From Tenebrio molitor (Eukaryota; Arthropoda; Insecta; Coleoptera; Tenebrionidae): DNA of 64,000 nt. Shown here piece by piece: positions 1 through 11,240 of the stretch. Location of the stretch: assembly GCF_963966145.1 (NCBI RefSeq), contig NC_091046.1:33976001-34040000 (forward strand), written 5' to 3'. A program made the position numbers and the translations under genes. Below the pieces are notes generated by a model, which did no database searches, was not told where the DNA came from, and saw only the letters and a program-made list of their open reading frames with translations. The number at the start of each line of letters is the position of its first letter. Within the stretch, counting starts at the first letter, position 1.

Positions 1-241
1 AACTTTTGTGTTGCATGAGTTATGGTGGCATTTCTGAGAAATTTATCTTAAATTTCAAATGTTTTAATTGTTAACAGGAGCTCACTAGAGATGCCGAACC
101 CGGTCAGCGTTCTATTACAGCAATACCAACGTAAGATCTACGTATAAAAAAATCCAAAGAGAGTTTCACAAAAACTTTCTTTGTGACACTACTTTTAATT
201 TCACAAAAACTAACTTATGATAGGAGAAAAATAACAAAGTA

Positions 242-925
242 CATATACAGGTCTCCCAGAACTGGCGGACCAAAATAATACGGTGAATTCATCATCTTCT
301 GGGAATAATAGGAAAAATGTTCAAAAAAATCTTTAATAGTGATTAGGAAAGAAGCAATTTAAACTGACCAATGCTGTTGTTGATGTTAAGTTACTTATTA
401 ATTAGTTTTCCTGCTTTATTTGTAACTATGGATACATTTCAAATGATGCATATTCATTGTTGGGTATCCGCATTGTTTGTGCAATGACGGACGTTTTTAG
501 GTTATAGTATTTTTCAGGTTATAGTATTTCTGCTAGGATGTTCCCTATTGGGAAAACGAACTGCGTACTCCTGAGGAGCAACTGTGGCACTCTCATCACA
601 CTGCCCATATAAGACAAGCATATCAAAATATTCTGAAGCGGTAAACATTACGCGTTTTTAATAACTTGTCAGAATTGTCAGAAATAATTTATTATGACAT
701 AATATTCAACTATAATGTCTTTGCAACAATCAAATTTGTTTCGATAGTTACCAATATAATTTTTTAAGGTAATTTTATATCTACACGCGATTGGTCAATT
801 AAAAACGTTCTTATTTTAAAATCCAATGAGGATGGATTTTTTAAAATATTTTTCCTATTATTGCCAGAAGATAATGATTTCACTGTGTTATTTTGGTCCG
901 CCAGTTCTGGGAGACCCTGTATATG
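242..925. mobile_element. Non-autonomous TIR transposon (about 0.68 kb)
   Basis: The ends are inverted copies. The left end runs CATATACAG then GTCTCCCAGAACTGGCGGAC, and the right end is its reverse complement with one extra G. Similarity continues inward for about 110 bp on each side (AATAGGAAAAAT, then TGACCAAT). No transposase frame is visible inside. TA-rich ends suggest a Tc1/mariner-type TA target, which is inference. Confidence 0.75.
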
Positions 926-947
926 TTATTTAAATAAAAAACAAATA

Positions 948-1024
948 TCCACGTTAACTTTGCAAATGTATTGTGGGTTGCAATTCCGTCGGACTCATTA
1001 TTACTCGTGAAATACTCTGTATTT
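948..1024. mobile_element. Partial MITE end, same family as 18805-19296
   Basis: The stretch with CCACGTTAACTTTG, then TGTATTGTG and CCGTCGGACTCATTATTACTC, matches the right arm of the element at 18805-19296. The matching left end is absent, so this is a truncated copy. Confidence 0.55.
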
Positions 1025-1178
1025 GCTCTGAGAGATTTATGTTTAGTTACTGATATCGCGGGAAATAGTTGAGACAGACCAAATGTGAATGTACACCTTA
1101 CCTCGTAAACAGACCAGCATATTAACGGCTATCTCAGAATCACAGAAACTATCTACCATGCCGAAACTTTACTAGAAA

Positions 1179-1324
1179 AAAAATAGTATATTATGATACA
1201 AGTTTATAAGGAAGCCTTTAAAGCACGCGAGACGAGTTTAAGAGCACGACGCGTAGCGGAGTGCTTTTAACGTCGCAAGTGCTTTAAAGGCCCTTATAAA
1301 CGTGTATCATACGCTATTTTTTAT
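1179..1324. repeat. Palindromic hairpin element (AATAGTA ends, CG-rich core)
   Basis: The left arm has AATAGTATATTATGATACA and then GTTTATAAGG..GCCTTTAAAGCAC. The right arm is its near reverse complement, ending GTATCATACGCTATTTT. The core (about 1227-1278) holds GCGAGACGAG and ACGACGCGTAGCGGAGTG. It belongs to the scattered hairpin set described in the findings. Confidence 0.7.
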
Positions 1325-1868
1325 TATACCTGCACTACAATCTGAAAATTATAACAAAAAAATTAAATTGAAATACCTTTTCCGAAGTTTTAAGGGCCCT
1401 TTTTCGCACGCATTTTAGTGTCAAAAACCGGGATTATCATTCAGGTATAATAAAAAAGATGTTCTTCAAACTTCAATAATCTACAAAGTTAGTCTAAACA
1501 CTTTTTACCGCAGGAACAATCGTAAATGTGTCATTGTCAAAAATACTTCTCTTTGCACCTTGCATGAAATCGTCGGCGCAACCGGGATAGGTGCTCAAAA
1601 TGGATGTGCTTGTGGACACAATGTGAAAATTTACGCAAAATAAGTATAAGTATAATTAGTGCTGTTAATTTTAGTTAACTTTTGTTATGGTATTTACGTG
1701 AAATATTTTCAATGATTTTTAGCAATGTAGGATACTTCTTGCGGCAAATTAATTGACCTCATTAGATATTTGTTTTTGATGAAATCAATTTCCCCTACCA
1801 CGAGCTGATCTATTAGCATGTTCAGCCGCATGCTAATGACGTTAATACATATATTCAATAAAACTTAC

Positions 1869-2212
1869 CCGTCAGTTGATCGACCGTGCGGTTGAACCTC
1901 GAATCAGAATAAGCATCTTTGATGTTGAGAACTTCCCCGGTCATAGCTACCTGTCCTGCGATTCCCGTCCCCAGAGGAAAACGAATCTCCTTTGACGTGT
2001 CAACCTTTACGAACTCCTCGTTGTCACCGCTTCCGTTCGAACACTCGTCCGGGTTCTTCTCAACTCCCACGTCGAATATAGTGGCGTACAGTTCTTTACT
2101 CTTATTGTCAACCAAAAACAACGAAGCTCTGTCTGCATCTACCAGCCTCTGGGCGAAATTCATTATCTTCATTACGAGCATGTCCATGCTGACCATGTCT
2201 TGGAAAATCGAT
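1869..2212 (-). CDS. PDE10A: PDE10A-like phosphodiesterase, exon 8 (GAF-B)
   Basis: This exon encodes model residues 392-505, most of the second GAF domain. GAF domains of this family bind cyclic nucleotide and regulate the C-terminal catalytic domain. Visible hallmarks are VDADRASLFLVD, KELYATIFDVG, KEIRFPLGTGIAGQVA, TGEVLNI, DAYSDSRFNR and DQLTG. These line up block by block with PDE10A GAF-B (NADRCALF, GIAGQVARTGEVLNI, DAYADPRFNREVD). The acceptor is TTAAATTCTTCAG before 2212 and the donor GTAAGT sits below 1869. The exon takes one base to finish Lys391 and leaves one base (G) over. A 28-residue stretch around NPDECSNGSGDNEEF is an insertion relative to vertebrate PDE10A. The PDE10 assignment is by recalled family sequence, not by search. 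PDE5/6/11 GAF domains look clearly less similar. Confidence 0.93.
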
Positions 2213-2273
2213 CTGAAGAATTTAATAAATACTTAAATCTCCGTCGCGTGTGGAAATGGACGACGTCACATAC

Positions 2274-2500
2274 TTGACGACCGCTAGAAGAAAGTCGTTC
2301 AATTTTTTTTGTTTGTTCATGTTGAGGTAGAGATGGGCGTAGTGAAGGGCTATCCCTCCCCAGACTAGATAACTGGATGCAATTTCCTCATCTTCCTCGT
2401 AAAATGGACCCTCACACTCGCGCCTCCATAGTTCCAGGACCGCTGCTAATTGCCCGTCGGGTTGCATTAACGCCTGACATAATACGTGAGCGATGTCTCC
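2274..2500 (-). CDS. PDE10A: PDE10A-like phosphodiesterase, exon 7 (end of GAF-A and linker helix)
   Basis: The exon encodes residues 316-390: the C-terminal half of GAF-A (HVLCQALMQPDGQLAAVLEL, then SYLVWGGIALHYAHLY) and the connecting helix KKLNDFLLAVV. In PDE10A the same segment reads SVLCLPIV, GILELYRHW and LNDFLLDVSK. The acceptor is TTTTTTGTTCAG before 2500 and the donor GTATGT lies just below 2274. The intron to exon 8 is only 61 bp (2213-2273). Reading straight through it meets a stop after GDLSIY, so splicing is required. Phase is 0 on entry and 2 on exit (AA|A, Lys391). Confidence 0.92.
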
Positions 2501-2650
2501 CTGAACAAAAAAATACATTTCACAGATAACGAGTGTAAAATAATCAAGTTTGTTTGCTTCTAGATTAGTTAGGTAGGTGTGAGGCTCAAAATCATTTGCT
2601 GAAAATCGCTACGTAACCCACTGCTATTACGTTCAAATTTAAAAGTCTTA

Positions 2651-2804
2651 GGGCCGGTTGCACCAACGTGAGTTAAACTTAACTACAGATTAAAATATAC
2701 GAAAACATTGTTATAACAATAAGTAACTAAAGTAACGAAGCATTTTAACTTACACTACCTACACTCCTACAGTTAACTTTAACTGGCGTTGGTGCAACCG
2801 TCCC
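2651..2804. mobile_element. MITE with TTA target duplication (PIF/Harbinger-like)
   Basis: The 154-bp element has TIRs GGGCCGGTTGCACCAACG and CGTTGGTGCAACCGTCCC, flanked by TTA at 2648-2650 and 2805-2807. The subterminal GAGTTAAACTTAACT and AGTTAACTTTAACT also mirror each other. A TTA duplication is typical of PIF/Harbinger elements, so the class is an inference from that. Confidence 0.8.
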
Positions 2805-5174
2805 TTAATGTGTTTAAATTAGCATTTTTTCCCTAACAAGACCGTAATATGGCTAATGCAACACTTATGTTTCCAGAGATTTAGCGAGACCTAGTCAGGC
2901 TAATGAGTTTACTAACTTTAATGTGTTAAAAATCGTTGATTTTTAAAATTAAAATTAAATTTTTTAAAAATTTGTCAGTTAGTGAACTTTGTGAAATCAT
3001 TGATTAAATGGCCTCACAGCATTTAGTGACGCAATAATTATACATATACCTTACTACTTTTTCAATAATGAACCACAGGAAATACAAGTATTATCAAGAT
3101 TTATTTTTGATGTTGTTGATTTAACGTACTAAGGAAGTTTCTTCATGTTTTAACCGAAACTTTTTGCTTGTAAAAGAAATTCTTATTGGATTAATAGTTT
3201 ATTCGATAATTGAAAGAACGAATTTACTTGAAAAAAATCTGTCTGGTCTTGTCTTGTAACTCATTTAAGAATTTAAATTAAAACTTAGTTTGCAGGAATC
3301 GATGCGCGCTGCAAGAATTTTTGTCTTGAGGTGTCAGATTGGTGAAGTCTATTCAGTAATTTACAGAGACATTAAAATCAGCAGAGACTAATCATTTATA
3401 AAATATTTGAACAGACAAGGATTTGTGGTAGTAACGACATTTATTTTTATTAATATAGGTACACTGCAAATGGGTTTTGCTAATGAAAAAAATTAAAAAA
3501 TTGACAATTGGTTTCAAAACAATTTATTTCAAAACCTTCAAATTCTGTATCTACCTGATAAACATTAACATTGTTACTTTACCAATGTTAATACCCTTAA
3601 AATTGGTTTGTTGTCTCTATAAATTATTTAATTCAAATTAGCTACCGATTAAAACGGTCGTAAATTAAAACGTCACCGTAGGCTTTATATTTATTAGTTA
3701 TAGTCGAGCAATAAATTTTAATTATGTTGTTAATTGGACATAATTTAATTTGTGGTGCGTCTGAAAATTCATAAAACAATTTTTTATATTGATTAGGATG
3801 CTATTAAAAATTTAGCTTCCATCATTCAAGGTAATTACCATTGCCAACAAAACAAGCTGTACCCTTGGGATTACCTCAATAAAATTTATTGTTTCTGGAT
3901 ACGTAAGTACCTACTAAACTCGATGCACAATTTAATAAAGCATATAAAGAAGAATGTGATTCAATTATGAATAGTGAATACATATCATATAACATTTTAT
4001 CGTTTAGAAGAAATAATATAAAATAAATAATTGGGTTAGTTTAGTCGCTACGTAGATCTGGAAACTAAAAAAATGCCAAGTTTTTGTTTTTTTAACTTTT
4101 GAAACTTAACTTGGTTTTTTAGACATCTACTGTTGGCATACATTTATGGCTAAACTTTAATTTTTTTATTTTTGAAAAGAACACTGGTCTGGAAATTTTG
4201 AATATGTATGTATTGCTTTATGATACACATAACAGGCCTTCAAATAAATTTATATTTAGAGCAACCTATGAAAATTGCTTGCAACATTTCTCCAGCGTAG
4301 AAAATGACACAAGAAACGTCTGACATTTTAGCGAAATAAAATTAGGTTAGAAAATATTTTTAATTTTTTAGTGCATTCTCTCTATTCCCCCTCCACGAAA
4401 TATGACACTATAAAATTGGGAAAAAGCTTACTATGTAACCTGTGTAACTCCGGAGAATAATTGATTACCTACAAAAATTACTTTACACTGCTAACAGAAT
4501 TAGAATGTCGCCTACGTCTACTCTAAATATACATATACATATTTATTTGAAGGCTCGATAGATGTCTCACTTATACAGAAAAATAAATTTTCCATAAAAC
4601 TTTACTTAATCTACTTACTTATTGTTGTTAAATTTGGACGACAATTTTCTTTTTGTGTTTTAATTTTGAGGTTTTTTTTTTAAACTAATTATTAACTTTG
4701 TGTAATATTAGTCGTAATTTAGTGTATATTTTCATTGTGAAGACCGAATAGATTTAGTTTGTTTGATTTATTCACTATTATATGTTCACTGTTGTATGTT
4801 CCAATAAATGTTGATAATTTTGTTTCCTTGCTTTAATTCAATTGAATTCAATTTAATGCATTTGATAATTAATTGTAAGGTATTAAAAATTTTAGACTTT
4901 TGTTCTGAAATTACTGTACAAAAATGAATTCGCTATTTAATGTAGCTATCATTGTAATCTAAGATTTTTTGTTACTCGTGAAAATTTTCGGTTTAAATAA
5001 AAGCTGAAGATTGATGTTCATCATTGAAAACGAATGAATAATTACTAGGTATTGTTAAAAGGAATATTTTTTGTTGTGTTAAAAGAGGATTTATATAGAC
5101 GCCTACTAAATAAATTTATTTAAGTAAATAAGTATGTTTAATCATAAAAAAATAAATCCTATTATTATCTTTCG

Positions 5175-5518
5175 TATCCCACCTCCACCCGGCGGCATGG
5201 CAATTTTGCCGGAGTATATACACTATTACGGATAATACTATCAAGTAATAGTGCAGTGCTTATCAACATAATTACCGGCGTCTCGCCTCCACATTTTGAC
5301 TTTTTTGTGTTTTATGTTCTATGTCAATGTTAAGGAATTTCCTCACGATGTGATATGAGTACTATTCGGTACTATTCCTGTTGCTGAAATTATAAATGGT
5401 AAAATCGAAATTTTTTCTAAACACCAAAGATTTCTCATAGCAACGGAGAGTTCTAAATATTTATTAATTTTTGTATTAAATGTCTGTGTTATATTGTGTG
5501 AATTTGGAACAGCTAATA
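5175..5518 (-). mobile_element. 3' fragment of RLE-type non-LTR retrotransposon (copy 1)
   Basis: This copy shares its 3' untranslated region with the copies at 37140, 37800 and 50455. That region has the palindrome CGGCAATTTTGCCG and the ACTATTAC...GTAATAGT inverted repeat. It then continues into the last coding part of the element. It is 5'-truncated near 5518 in a TTATTA microsatellite. A short deletion near 5360 removes sequence that is present in the longer copies. Confidence 0.75.
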
Positions 5519-5802
5519 ATGATTATTATTATTATTATTTATTATCTATATATACCTAATCAAATTTTGCTTTTGTGTTCATAAATCATATGGTTTGACA
5601 CACTATTATTTTTTGCATTTATCATATCAGGGTAATCAACAACAAATGAAATAAAATACATTCTATTGTTAACGATAAAAGGTTTATTATGCTTATAAAT
5701 GCTTTTAATTTTTGGAAAGAAATTGAAAATAGCAGGAAAATTCTTGGAAGAAAAAATATATGTATTGAAAATGTACTTCACCAACTTTGAAATAGGTTTT
5801 AA

Positions 5803-6045
5803 TACGGTGTGATCAAGAATGATTGAATCTGTTGGTAATACATAATGGAATTTGGTAAATTTGAAATTTACCATGAAAGGTTCATTTTGTAATCGCATAA
5901 AAATATAACCAACATAACCAAAAATGTTTTTAATGTCCTCTCAAGTTAAAAAAAATCCTGTCAGTGCCAATTACGAAACAAAAAACACCAGTACTTTTCA
6001 ATTGTTTCATTGCCAACAGACTCAGTCATTGTTGATTACGCTGTA
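5803..6045. mobile_element. TIR MITE, GTGATCAAGAATGA family (copy 1)
   Basis: The left end, ACGGTGTGATCAAGAATGAT then TGAATCTGTTGGTAA, is mirrored at the right by TTGCCAACAGACTCAGTCAT, then TGTTGATTACGCTGT. The internal part matches the element at 28433-28945. No intact transposase is visible. The family resembles non-autonomous Tc1/mariner derivatives. Confidence 0.75.
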
Positions 6046-6154
6046 CTTATATCCTGTAAGAACGTGTGTTTAAAAAATTTGTGGTGAATTACCCTAGTAG
6101 TTGTTTTGTTTCTGTTAAGGTATGGCCTAGTTTCATCAGTTGCCGAGTATTTCG

Positions 6155-6268
6155 AGAAATAGAAGTGTACAACGAAAGAGTGAAAGTGGACGACCACCAT
6201 TAATACCAATTTCAGAAACCGTCGAAAGAGTTAGGGAAATAATATCAAATGAATCTAAAACTTCAAAC
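6155..6268 (+). pseudogene. Mariner-type transposase fragment (HTH linker)
   Basis: The plus-strand frame reads RNRSVQRKSESGRPPLIP, followed by VERVREIISNESKTS. This matches the GRP...VERVREIISNDPKTS linker between the two helix-turn-helix motifs of mariner-like transposases. There is no start codon and the frame is broken on both sides. It is a decayed scrap inside the phosphodiesterase intron. Confidence 0.6.
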
Positions 6269-6451
6269 CTTTATCCTTAATCACAACAAATGAAGCTATG
6301 ATCAAAATGAGATTATGCATCTTAAGGATTTATAAAAAAAAAAGACTATCTACGTTTAGAAAGGATTTACTGACGTGAAATATTTATTTTTGCTATGTAA
6401 TAATTTTACTATGGGGAGCTGTTATAATACTTGAAAGTTAAGGTCACTTAC

Positions 6452-6653
6452 TTCGTTTGGTATTCCATCCGGAAAACGAGGATCAATGTCGCCCCTAGAA
6501 AGTCTAATAGGTTCAAGAGTTTTAGCTACGTACGAAGGTACGCTGACCCCGCTTTTTATTTTCTGCAACTTCGGCTCTCCATTTTCATTCTTGCAATCCA
6601 TCCCTAGCAATAGTGCTAGATTCTGAGGATCCTCTTTGTCCATCATATATAAT
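6452..6653 (-). CDS. PDE10A: PDE10A-like phosphodiesterase, exon 6 (GAF-A middle)
   Basis: The exon encodes residues 249-315 of GAF-A: LYMMDKED, a variable loop, then VSVPSYVAKTLEPIRLS and DIDPRFPDGIPNE. The pattern VSAYVAKSRKTLLVEDI...DERFPRG in PDE10A aligns with it directly. The acceptor TTTTTTAAAG before 6653 gives AG|A (Arg248) followed by LYMM, matching the GFALYF block. The donor GTAAGTGACC below 6452 is strong. The next exon joins in phase 0 as PNE then GDIAHVLC. The methionine pair is internal and is not a start. Confidence 0.92.
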
Positions 6654-7332
6654 CTTTAAAAAATAGTCTTGTATAAAAAATGCTACTACATATTACATTA
6701 TATATATAAAAAATTAAACTAATTTTGTAAATTTTCATTTGTTCAAATAAAATATTCCAAAATTTGTTTGGTCAAATCTTTAGTTGCAATAATAACAGTA
6801 ATAGCTACTAACGGTGTTTCAGTGTACTCTAACAATAAGATATTTAAATTCTACTACAGTCACAGTTAAGATGAGACTTGGCTGTGCTGTCGTACTACAT
6901 TAGATTTAACTGACAAAATTGTCATATAATTGCTTTTGAAGTTAATATTCTCTACCAAGGAAATTCCTAGTTGAAATAATGTATGGGGTGTATTTGATTG
7001 CGAGCGTTACATGTAATTAATAATTATGTTTTTTTTTTATTAATTCGACATTTCTGTGTGATGTGAGTGTAGAGTGAGTTGTAGACCTTTCATAAAAAAA
7101 AAAATAATTTTCAAACTTCAATATACCCTTAGGTACAATATTCATATAATACATAATATGTAATTGAAAAACTATGGAGTCCTCCTAATTTTACAGTAAA
7201 TTGAAAATTTTACGTAACATTATTTAATTATTCTATGGCTAAACTAACCTTCTATTTTAAAATGGACGAAAACTAATGAAACAGTTACGACAGTACGGGC
7301 ACACAGAAAGGGTTTAATAGAAACTATTTTAC
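6654..7332 (-). other. Intron 5 of the PDE10A-like gene
   Basis: The 679-bp AT-rich intron has a donor GTAAAATAG and an acceptor AAAG. I see nothing else in it. Confidence 0.7.
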
Positions 7333-7642
7333 CTAAAACCATCTGCACTAACAGCAGAACAAATGCAGTTGGCCAATTCCCACAACACATGATCTTTGGT
7401 TGGTCTAAGTTGTAAACTGTGGGTGAGATCCTGGAGCATTTGACGTTTGTCGGCGTGGACACAAAACTTCCATCTGGAAAGACTGGTTTTCCTACCGTTT
7501 CTAGAAGCTGTTTCCGGCTTCTTTTTTAAACGTTGAGATTTACGTATGATCCACCTTTCCAACTGCTCCACTTCAACCTCTTCCATAATGTAGCGCTCCA
7601 GGAAATCCGGGTGGCTGATGAGGTAATCAGAAATTTGATCGC
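7333..7642 (-). CDS. PDE10A: PDE10A-like phosphodiesterase, exon 5 (N-terminal helix and start of GAF-A)
   Basis: The exon encodes residues 146-247. It begins DQISDYLISHPDFLERYIM, the counterpart of DEKVKAYLSLHPQVLDEFV near the PDE10A start. It continues VEQLERWIIRK (VETVEKWLKRK in PDE10A), a basic linker KKKPETASRNGRKTSLSRWK, and the lead into GAF-A, HVLWELANCICSAVSADGF. A possible kinase site, RKTSLS, lies in the linker (inference). The acceptor is CTTTTACAG and the donor is TTTTAG|GTAAAA. Two bases (GC) complete a glycine split with exon 4, and two bases (AG) remain at the end. The ATG at MEEVEVE is internal, because the conserved helix upstream of it is open and spliced in frame. Confidence 0.93.
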
Positions 7643-8674
7643 CTGTAAAAGGTAAAATTCGTATTTCTTTTCTTTCAGTTTTCCGAAGAAAACCGCAGTG
7701 TTACTGTTAATTATCGGCCGACGTTAGTCAACAAATTGCTGTAGTAACTTGCAACGTCGGTTTGCCAATAACGTATTAGCTCGTTCAAGTTTTTCGTTGT
7801 TGAAAAATTCTTTTCTGAATAAAGCAGACTTCAATAGTGAAGTTCCTTTTAAAAGCAATCTATTTTTTTAAATAAATTATTTTTGATTTTTCTTTCCTCA
7901 ACTAACTAAGTTTCTAACGTAAGCACAAGCCGTATTCTAGTTAAACTAAATTATTCAATCACACATCACATTACGTTTTAATACATTCTTCGGCGACCTT
8001 TTATATATTTATTTATTGCCTGTATCTTGGGATCAATAAAATGTACTTTTTTATTACCGAAAGTCGTTAATGTCGCAATAACTACGCACAGTGATTATAA
8101 AAAAATAATAAATTTAAAACTTTAGTTACGATAAATTATGGAAAACTAACTGTCACAACTGAAGTTTATTTAAGACAAATAATAAATATGAATATAACAT
8201 AAACCGATAGTATTAAATATTGAAACGTGATGAGAAAGGAAGAAAGGAGGCGAAGGGATAACGCCTTCCTCTGAGGACCACAAACATGTCGGACTATTGC
8301 AATGAATAACTGAGGATCTAACTAAGATAAATTGTTTTTATAGCAGCACTTGCCTTGTTTAAGACCGATGTGTTAGACAAGTACAAGTAAAATTAAGTAT
8401 TATTCATAATTTGATTTGTTTGTCTCAAGTATTGTTAATATCTCTCCTATTTGCAAATTAATTGTCATTAAATTTGAATAGTGCATTAAAGTAAGACGGT
8501 AGTTTCGTAAAGTTTTATACTTTTTAAAATTTGAAAGGGTATATAACGGTAATAAATTATTATTATACGTAGAGGTGGTCGAACTAAAAGTATCCACGTG
8601 TTTTTCTTGAAATTCTGTAGTTTTCCAGACCCTGTGCATACAAACTTTAGTTTAAACCAGAATATTGCTACGCA

Positions 8675-9116
8675 TACAGTGTGTCCACAAAGTCTGGAAA
8701 CATCCAAATGAAAACGTAACGCATAATTTTTGAAAAAAAATTTAAAGTCGGGTCATTTAGTGTTTTAAAAAAAGCTTTCTGTCTGTTCGGTCTCTTCGAT
8801 GACCTTGAAAAAGTTATTATGCCATAAAAAAAATTAAGTTTTTTTTTCAGGAAATTTCTTATGTAAATTGGAAATTTTTTTTAACCGTCGGGTAGACAAT
8901 TAAAAGATCTATTAAAAACGGTAGCAAAAATGCGACGTTGCCATTTAAAAAAACTTTTGATGACATCATAACTCTTTCAAGGTCATCAAAAACAGCAAAC
9001 AGTTACCATCAACAGAAAGCTTTTTGAAAATGCTAGTTCACCTATTTTTGCGTTTTTCTCGAAAATCAGTCGTTTCTATTTTATTCGGGTGTTTCCAGAC
9101 TTTTTGGACAATATCC
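8675..9116. mobile_element. Foldback-like TIR element
   Basis: The left end GTGTCCACAAAGTCTGGAAA is mirrored at the right by TTTCCAGACTTTTTGGAC. Inner blocks are also inverted: GATGACCTTGAAAAAGTTAT pairs with ATAACTCTTTCAAGGTCATC. The arms therefore extend to about 150-200 bp of the 440-bp element. There is no coding frame. Confidence 0.75.
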
Positions 9117-10129
9117 CAAATTGTCGAAAATGTTATGAAAAACATTTTTTTTGTAAAAGTGTTTTCTTGCCACTATCATTTTTAGCAGGCTGAAATGTTA
9201 GTTGACTTTTGTCACTTTCATTTAAAAAATAAATAGCAAAACCCCATCGAGGTTATTATTAAAATAAATAATAAATTAAATTACATATAAAACCTAATGT
9301 TTGTTCCCATTTCGCCTACTACATTTTTTGTCAAATTATTTACGTTCATTAATTTCAACTTTCAAGAGTAAATTAGTCAAATAAAACTGCTTGTCTTTGT
9401 TCAAACAGCATGCATTACGTAGTCTTATTAATGGTTTATTAATAAAATAAAAATTAGCACCGAATCTGCAGTGGATCATAAGTTAACAGGGGGTATAATT
9501 TTTACCATGCAATTAAAAAAAAAACGCGCTATATATTCATCAACTTCGTTGTCTTAATGCATTGTTGAAAATATAAATTTATCTTTAAGCGGTCGAAAAT
9601 CGCGCCGTTCTGTTGAAACGGTTGAGGTGGTTTTTTTTTTTGTAACCGGAATTGAAATAATCCGAATCCTAGGAGTTGAAATGTCCACATGCGGCTCCAC
9701 GGAGTCAAATGTAAGGTCATTTGAAGTATGTATTTATCACGATGTATTTATCAATAATTATATGAAATATTTCATAATTAAGTCAGTCCTATTAAAAAAA
9801 AGCTTCTAGAAAAGAGAAATGACGAAATTATTACCCAATATTTAACCGGTGCCACTGTGGTGTAACACGAGTCGCCTATTTGGATGGACGACAGATGTCA
9901 AAATTAAAAATAGCAAAGCAAGATGGCCGTTCAACGTAAAAAGTAAAGTTTAGACTTTAGTAGACTTTACTAATATTGTTGAACCTTCAAGTACTAAAAA
10001 TATTGCAACAAGAGAACTAGTAATTACTGGTGCCTTAAAATTTGAAAATAGTCACTTTACTGTAACTGCAGCAAAAGAAAATAAATGAGCTCATGTCCGA
10101 TTCTTTTTTTTGTGATCCGCTGGAAGATA

Positions 10130-10275
10130 AAATCGTAGATATTAGTACGTACTCGTATGTCATTCCGAGTAGGTTTTTTGTGCTTCGCCCAGTTGCCGAC
10201 CTCGACTTCGTCTAGGTTTTCAATCTCTCGGCTTAGCACAAAAAGACTCACTTCTATGATAATGATATAATCTAC
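10130..10275. repeat. Palindromic hairpin element with CTCGACTTCGTCTAGG core
   Basis: The arms TTTTTTGTGCTTCGCC and GGCTTAGCACAAAAAG pair around CCGACCTCGACTTCGTCTAG. Weaker pairing extends outward to about 10135 and 10270. The long minus-strand open frame here is a by-product of the palindrome. The core is of the same type as the other hairpins in this window. Confidence 0.55.
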
Positions 10276-10736
10276 AATTATTTTAAACCTAGAAATTAAT
10301 TTAAATTTTCACGCTTCATAAAAGCTCATGTTTAACGTGCAGTAACCTAGTTATTATTCTGTCAATGAAAGTAATCAGTAAAATACTATAGCACAATAAA
10401 TTAACTAATGGATCAATAAATTCATTTTAATACATTCTTCTACTTTGCGTCTGTATGAAAGCTATTACAAAGCCCATTTTGAGTGCTGATATGAAATTAG
10501 CGTTTTGAAACAAACTAGTGCAATTTACTTTTGCAAGGTTCTTGAAACTAAAATGTCATAATAAACGCCAAAACAAAACGAATTTTAATTTAAGCTGTTT
10601 CTATAGAATATAAATTGTTGTAAATATTAATCGTTACATTAGACGTGTTTTGGGCAGTTAGACTAATCTTAATCTCGTATTTCTGGCAGGGTACACACAA
10701 AATTGTTTTCGCTCATTTTTAATTCGTTAATAACAA

Positions 10737-11240
10737 TACAGGGTTATTCACGAGAGGGGTATTTCTGAATTTCTTTTTACCGCAACCCATTATACACATT
10801 GCAACAATATCTTGATTTCAAATTTTGAAAATAATTATAACTGAATCCACGATGGCTCTTAGTTCTGTCTCTTGACGTTAAAGCAAAAAAATTTTGTTAA
10901 TTCGAAAAATGTGTTTTTACAATAACGACGAAAAGACTGACATGCTCCTCATTTATGAAGAGTGTGGAAAGAATTCTGTCGCCGCTGCGGATATTTAGAA
11001 GCCGATGGTGTAGACACTTCGAACACCTTTTACATTAACTTAATTTGTTAATTTATATTGTTGAATTTTGATTAAATACAGGTTATCTGCCAATCTGACA
11101 TTTCTCACAAATCTATCCAGCTTACTTTGATTTCTAATTTAAAAGAAATAACACATTTGATTTAGTAGTTACTGCCATTGGTATTGTTGGTTGCGCCAAA
11201 ATAAAAATTCAGAAGTACCCCTCTCGTGAATAACCCTGTA
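10737..11240. mobile_element. Deletion-derivative DNA transposon with near-perfect TIRs
   Basis: The TIRs are TACAGGGTTATTCACGAGAG then GGGTA at the left, and its inverse TACCCCTCTCGTGAATAACC then CTGTA at the right. TACAGGGTTATTC is shared with the MITEs at 40278, 48443 and 61494. Inside is a transposase N-terminal fragment (10909-10998). Confidence 0.85.
10909..10998 (+). pseudogene. Transposase N-terminal fragment (DUF4817-like HTH)
   Basis: The frame starts with ATG and reads MCFYNNDEKTDMLLIYEECG, then KNSVAAADI, then a stop. The block EK.DML.IY.EC..N...AA is the hallmark of the DUF4817 helix-turn-helix at the N-terminus of a group of insect transposases. The following bases still hint at P-S-R-R-T-F in another frame. 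It is a 29-codon relic, not a gene. Confidence 0.6.

Larger units (their letters stand above)
1..1868 (-). other. Intron downstream of GAF-B exon (partial)
   Basis: No coding exon of the phosphodiesterase was recognised here. The next exon, which would continue GAF-B after the Leu-Thr-Gly codon split at 1869, must lie beyond the left edge. The stretch contains one complete TIR element, a partial MITE end and a palindromic hairpin, listed separately. The rest is unremarkable AT-rich DNA. Confidence 0.7.
2501..6451 (-). other. Intron 6 of the PDE10A-like gene
   Basis: The intron is 3.95 kb. It holds a PIF/Harbinger-like MITE (2651-2804), an RLE retrotransposon tail (5175-5518), a TIR element (5803-6045) and a mariner transposase scrap (6155-6268). 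The stretch 2810-5150 is AT-rich, and I see no gene, RNA or repeat structure in it beyond simple A/T runs. Confidence 0.7.

Noticed and set aside
541..645. Possible coding block with LWHSHHTAH-type translation
   Set aside because: It lies inside the 242-925 TIR element, is very short, and no family or splice signal supports it.
1548..1625. Locally GC-rich segment as the next GAF-B exon
   Set aside because: None of the three minus-strand frames matches the expected continuation (an aromatic residue, then TRN-LCMP), and no good acceptor precedes it.
5560..5898. 112-codon minus-strand frame
   Set aside because: Half of it is antisense to the MITE at 5803-6045 and the rest is AT-rich with Phe/Lys/Ile bias. 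No motif was found.
7329..7586. Internal ATG (MEEVEVE) as the start of the phosphodiesterase
   Set aside because: The conserved PDE10 N-terminal helix (ISDYLISHPDFLERY) is encoded upstream in the same exon and joined in phase to another exon, so this Met is internal.
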